From the NCBI RefSeq assembly GCF_000272475.1, contig NZ_AKFJ01000017.1:1-64000 (forward strand): 64,000 nt of DNA, given 5' to 3'. Shown here piece after piece: positions 61,219 to 64,000 of the stretch. The stretch's first letter is position 1. The number at the start of each line of letters is the position of its first letter. A program made the position numbers and the translations under genes. The notes beneath the pieces are model-generated. The model was not told the origin of the DNA. It made no database searches and saw only the letters and a program-made list of their open reading frames with translations. This stretch comes from Novosphingobium sp. Rr 2-17 (GTDB lineage: Bacteria > Pseudomonadota > Alphaproteobacteria > Sphingomonadales > Sphingomonadaceae).

Positions 61219-62289
61219 TCAAGTTGAGGCAATTTCGCGGGTTTTGCCGTTAAGCCACTGGCGCACCACCAGATAGCGCCCGTGTAGCGCGCCGCGATCG
61301 TGCACTCCGAAGCCCAGAAGCGTACCTTCGTGGCCTTGCGCGGCAGGCAGCCATTTGACGTGTTCCAGCCCCGTGCGCAGGCCTTCACGAGTCAGGTCGG
61401 GTGCCCTGGCGAGGCCTTCGGCGACCAAACGCCCCAAGTCATGCCCACGTGCCGCAGCAAGCGTTTGTCGTGGAGCGCCGCCAAGGCCGGACAGCAGCGC
61501 TTGCAGCGTCCGATTGCCGTCCGAATGCATGTCCACATAAAACCAGCCGTCGCAACTGCGGGCGAAATCTTCGCGATACCCGCCGCGCAGACCGGCAATG
61601 TTCATCATCCGCGGCCCGTGCCAGCTTGCTTGCGCCAAGGCAGCCGCCACCGCCGTTGCCGCCAGCCCAAGCCCCAGATGCACAAACCCGTCCGGCGCTG
61701 TTTCCAAGACTTTCGCGACAGCCGCATCCGCATCGTCGGCCATGGGAGACACGCTTTCCACCGCCGCGATTTCCATGCCCAATATCTGAGCTTCGTCGGC
61801 CAAGTATTTGAATTGTCGAGTTCCTGCGGGCGAAGCGTCATGGATTACGCCGATGCGCCGGCAGCCAAGGCCGTGCAGGTGACGCGCGATGACGATCGCT
61901 TCGTCTTCGTGGCTGCCTACCTGATGATGGAACATCCAGCGCCCGCGTGCGCGCTCGGCATTTGCCCAGTTGATCGTGGGCATCCGCAATTGCTCGGCAA
62001 TCGGCGCCGCCACCAGCGCGTTGTCGCCCAGCGCCGGCCCGACGATCAGGACGCAGCCCGCATCGACCAATTGGCGATAGGCGTGTTCCACCGCCTCAGC
62101 GGTACCGGAAGGGAAGCCAAGCGCATAGGCATGGACGAACTCCACATCCGCCGCTAGCCGACCGGCCTGGCGCACTGCCGCAACTTCGCGCTCAAGCCAT
62201 CCGGCGATGTCGTCGGCGGCGTCGCCGTCACCGACATCGCTTAGATCGGCCATGTCGTTGAGTACGCCGACCTTGACGCTTGCTGGCAT
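61219..62289 (-). CDS. type I periplasmic-binding-fold protein without signal peptide
   Basis: A 356-residue branched-chain amino-acid-type binding protein (COG0683-like), MPASVKVGVLNDMADLSDVG. Core motifs are CVLIVGPALGDNALVAAPIA, GCRRIGVIHDASPAG and the C-terminal GRYLVVRQWLNGKTR. There is no signal peptide, so it is probably cytoplasmic, as AmiC-type amide sensors are. No ABC transporter genes accompany it. ATG 62289 is six bases after gagg; ATG 62295 abuts that site. Three direct repeats lie 23-67 bases upstream. The product may be a ligand sensor; this is an inference. Confidence 0.82.
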   Translation of the reverse strand: MPASVKVGVLNDMADLSDVGDGDAADDIAGWLEREVAAVRQAGRLAADVEFVHAYALGFPSGTAEAVEHAYRQLVDAGCVLIVGPALGDNALVAAPIAEQLRMPTINWANAERARGRWMFHHQVGSHEDEAIVIARHLHGLGCRRIGVIHDASPAGTRQFKYLADEAQILGMEIAAVESVSPMADDADAAVAKVLETAPDGFVHLGLGLAATAVAAALAQASWHGPRMMNIAGLRGGYREDFARSCDGWFYVDMHSDGNRTLQALLSGLGGAPRQTLAAARGHDLGRLVAEGLARAPDLTREGLRTGLEHVKWLPAAQGHEGTLLGFGVHDRGALHGRYLVVRQWLNGKTREIAST

Positions 62290-62311
62290 CCGCATCCTCG
62301 AAACATCCCCA

Positions 62312-62356
62312 TTTGCGCCTAGGCCTCATTTGCGCCTAGCCCCCGTTTGCGCCTAG
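62312..62356. repeat. three 17-bp-spaced direct repeats upstream of the binding-protein gene
   Basis: The 11-mer tttgcgcctag occurs at 62312-62322, 62329-62339 and 62346-62356, exactly 17 bases apart each time and identical in all three. The six-base spacers differ. They lie directly upstream of the binding-protein gene, so they may form an operator array. Confidence 0.85.
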
Positions 62357-62411
62357 CAATGAGCCAGCGCGCAAAAGGCTCCCGCACGGTCAAGATGAGG
62401 TTCACTTCAGC

Positions 62412-62433
62412 GGCTAGAGCAAGTTCCGATCCG
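62412..62433. repeat. second copy of the palindromic-repeat end
   Basis: These 22 bases, which begin ggctagagcaagttccg, are the exact reverse complement of 25038-25059. This copy is the single half of that element; the surrounding sequence does not extend the match beyond scattered bases. It marks a dispersed repeat family in this genome. Confidence 0.85.
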
Positions 62434-62482
62434 GGCTCATGCGGTCGTTTGCAGATCGGCTAAAGGCGGATTGCCGTCCCGG

Positions 62483-62887
62483 TCAGCGGTGCGAGGTCAG
62501 CACGCAGCGCAGATCGCCGTCCGTACCGTCTTTCCGTACCTGGCGCAGGAAGCCGTTGGAGATCTTGTGCAAGGTCAGGCCTTTCAGCTTGCCGCCGGTC
62601 ATCACCACGGTGGCGCCTGTGAACAAGTAGCTGCCGCGCACCCCGCCCGACTTGTAGGCCGAGGCATTGACCACGTGAAATTCGTAGTCCTTCTGCGCCT
62701 TGCCGGCCGGCCCGCCCGGATCGCCCGGCAGCTCGCAAGTATAAGTCCCTAGCGGCAGCGTGAAGATGCGCCCGCCGGGCACGGGCTGCGGCTCGGGCTC
62801 AGTGGCGCAGCCGGCTGTAGAGAAAGCCGCAAGGAGGGCGATCAGGGCGACGTTGCGGGCGGCTAGGCGGACGTTTACGCGGTTCAT
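62483..62887 (-). CDS. putative lipoprotein
   Basis: A 134-residue protein with a lipoprotein signal, MNRVNVRLAARNVALIALLA followed by the lipobox STAGC (Cys27), then a Pro/Glu-rich linker. The mature part includes FTLPLGTYTCELPGDPGGPA and a C-terminal Cys (GDLRCVLTSHR), possibly one disulfide. I recognise no family beyond a general elastase-inhibitor-like small domain. It is divergent from efp by about 160 bases. Confidence 0.75.
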   Translation of the reverse strand: MNRVNVRLAARNVALIALLAAFSTAGCATEPEPQPVPGGRIFTLPLGTYTCELPGDPGGPAGKAQKDYEFHVVNASAYKSGGVRGSYLFTGATVVMTGGKLKGLTLHKISNGFLRQVRKDGTDGDLRCVLTSHR

Positions 62888-63049
62888 GGGACGTGAGCTA
62901 GCATCCGCGCGAAGCAATTGCCATGCCCGCGCGGCTCGTCTAAGGGCGCATGCTTTCACGGGCCGGATCGCCGCAATGCCAGCGCGCGCGCCGTCCGAAG
63001 ACCAATTCTTTCTCATTTCAGGGCTCTTTCCCATTTCAAGGCAGCACTC

Positions 63050-63613
63050 ATGAAGATCAGCGGCGTCGACATCCGTCCCGGCAACATTCTAGAATACGAA
63101 AAGGGCATCTGGAAAGTCGCGAAGACGCAGCACACCCAGCCGGGTAAGGGCGGCGCCTTCATGCAGGTCGAGATGAAGAACCTGATCGACGGTCGCAAGA
63201 CCAACGTGCGTTTCCGCAGCGCCGACACGGTCGAGCGCGTGCGCCTGGATACCAAGGACTTCCAGTTCCTCTATGCCGAGGGCGAAGACCTGGTGTTCAT
63301 GGACACCGAAACGTACGAGCAGATCAGCTTGCCCGCCGACCTTCTGGGCGACGCCGCTGCGTTCCTGCAGGACGGCATGCAGGTTCTGCTGGAACTGTGG
63401 GAAGAACGTCCGATCTCGGTTCAGTTGCCCGAGCAAGTCGAAGCCACCATCGTCGAAGCCGACGCGGTGGTGAAAGGCCAGACTGCCTCGTCCAGCTTCA
63501 AGCCCGCCATTCTCGACAATGGCGTCCGCGTGATGGTGCCCCCTCATATCGAGAGCGGCACGCGAATCATCGTCGACGTCTACGAGAAGGCTTACGTGAA
63601 AAAGGCAGAATGA
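63050..63613 (+). CDS. efp: elongation factor P
   Basis: A 187-residue EF-P that rescues ribosomes stalled at polyproline. Domain I has the loop QPGKGGAF, with Lys33 at the site that is post-translationally modified in many bacteria. Domains II and III follow, with the signature [23 protein letters not shown] 63050 gives the standard N-terminus [12 protein letters not shown]. The stop overlaps the next start (TGATG), indicating translational coupling. Confidence 0.97.
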   Translation: MKISGVDIRPGNILEYEKGIWKVAKTQHTQPGKGGAFMQVEMKNLIDGRKTNVRFRSADTVERVRLDTKDFQFLYAEGEDLVFMDTETYEQISLPADLLGDAAAFLQDGMQVLLELWEERPISVQLPEQVEATIVEADAVVKGQTASSSFKPAILDNGVRVMVPPHIESGTRIIVDVYEKAYVKKAE

Positions 63614-64000
63614 TGCGCAACACCTTCAAGACCACTACTGCTGCAGCTCTCGCCGCGCTGGCCCTCGTCGCCACGCCGGCCATTGCCGCGAAGACCACCA
63701 AGGCTGCGGCCAAGCCCGCTGCTGCTGCGAAGCCTGCGGCCCCCGCCGCCGGTCAAGCGCCCGATCCGCAGGTCGAGCACGCGATGCTCTACCTCAAGGT
63801 GCTGATCAGCGCCTTGCAGTCGGACAAAGTGGAAGAGCCCGCGAAAAGCGCGCTGGTCGGCTGCCTCTACAACAACGCGCTGAGCAAGATCACCGAGTCG
63901 ATGGACAAGGTGATCGCCGAGAATCCGGGCAAGATCACCCGCGACAATCCCAGCGAGTTGCTGAGCGTGATGGTCCGCATCTGTGGCTATACCCCCACCG
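63613..64000 (+). CDS. exported protein, truncated by the window edge
   Basis: The ATG overlaps the efp stop codon. The 129 visible residues begin with a signal peptide ([20 protein letters not shown], cleavage after AIA), then a Lys/Ala/Pro linker (KTTKAAAKPAAAAKPAAPA). A helical domain follows with QVEHAMLYLKVLISALQSDK and two Cys (GCLYNN and RICGYTP). The frame is open to the last base, so the C-terminus lies outside. No family is recognised. Coupling with efp is common for short exported genes in sphingomonads, but the link is not understood. Confidence 0.8.
   Translation, partial: MRNTFKTTTAAALAALALVATPAIAAKTTKAAAKPAAAAKPAAPAAGQAPDPQVEHAMLYLKVLISALQSDKVEEPAKSALVGCLYNNALSKITESMDKVIAENPGKITRDNPSELLSVMVRICGYTPT

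Overview
The window is high-GC, densely coding chromosomal DNA from an alphaproteobacterium. It most resembles a member of the Sphingomonadales (Novosphingobium or Sphingobium-like). The pointers are the protein families: a small ETC complex I accessory subunit, a PepSY protein beside a PhoP/FeuP-type two-component pair, a DUF808 membrane protein, a CirA/Oar-like TonB-dependent receptor, and rpsF-rpsR-rplI order. A short palindromic 'tagagc' repeat of a kind common in alphaproteobacterial genomes is also present. The genus is an inference; there is no rRNA here to test it. Almost everything is core housekeeping. I see no CRISPR array, insertion sequence, prophage or integrase.

Layout. 1-3.8 kb: a tRNA-Pro(GGG) and the preprotein translocase operon yajC-secD-secF. 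3.8-10.3 kb: an XRE regulator coupled to a GT4 glycosyltransferase, an ABC-F ATPase, then PepSY protein, response regulator and histidine kinase. 10.3-15 kb: a small conserved protein, chorismate mutase, a long-chain polyprenyl diphosphate synthase, a TonB-like protein and a membrane GGDEF-EAL protein. 15-24 kb: hrpB helicase, the ETC complex I subunit, the SRP RNA, dnaX-ybaB, lon and asd. 24-33.7 kb: an alpha/beta hydrolase, a palindromic repeat, an M2 dipeptidase, a TonB-dependent receptor behind an AT-rich leader, AMP nucleosidase, a GNAT enzyme and the rpsF-rpsR-rplI operon. 33.9-46.4 kb: an M1 aminopeptidase, intracellular PHB depolymerase, GST, DUF808, a divergent Mur ligase/LD-carboxypeptidase pair, fabD and fabG interleaved with two exported proteins of unknown function, and dnaN. 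46.4-64 kb: a TlpA-like thioredoxin, a TM-PAS-GGDEF-EAL-PilZ protein, lepA, a small cluster of poorly characterised genes (membrane-anchored HTH regulator, helical protein, membrane protein, RadC-like JAB protein), a GAF-GGDEF cyclase, pgm and malQ converging, a GT87 glycosyltransferase, arylamine N-acetyltransferase, a cytoplasmic-looking substrate-binding protein, a lipoprotein, efp and a truncated exported protein at the right edge.

Themes. Three proteins of cyclic-di-GMP metabolism lie in one window, and one carries synthesis, degradation and a PilZ-like domain in a single chain. Envelope functions recur: Sec, peptidoglycan recycling, TonB, GT4 and GT87, polyprenyl carrier synthesis. Translation and replication factors (L9, S18, S6, LepA, EF-P, DnaX, DnaN, SRP RNA) fill much of the rest. 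No obvious defence or exotic multi-gene system is visible. The least explained parts are the 52.1-54.1 kb cluster, the repeat and hairpin block in front of lon, the direct repeats in front of the solo binding protein, and the Mur ligase with a changed P-loop. Start codons were reassigned for many genes from ribosome-binding sites and family N-termini; each case is noted in its entry.
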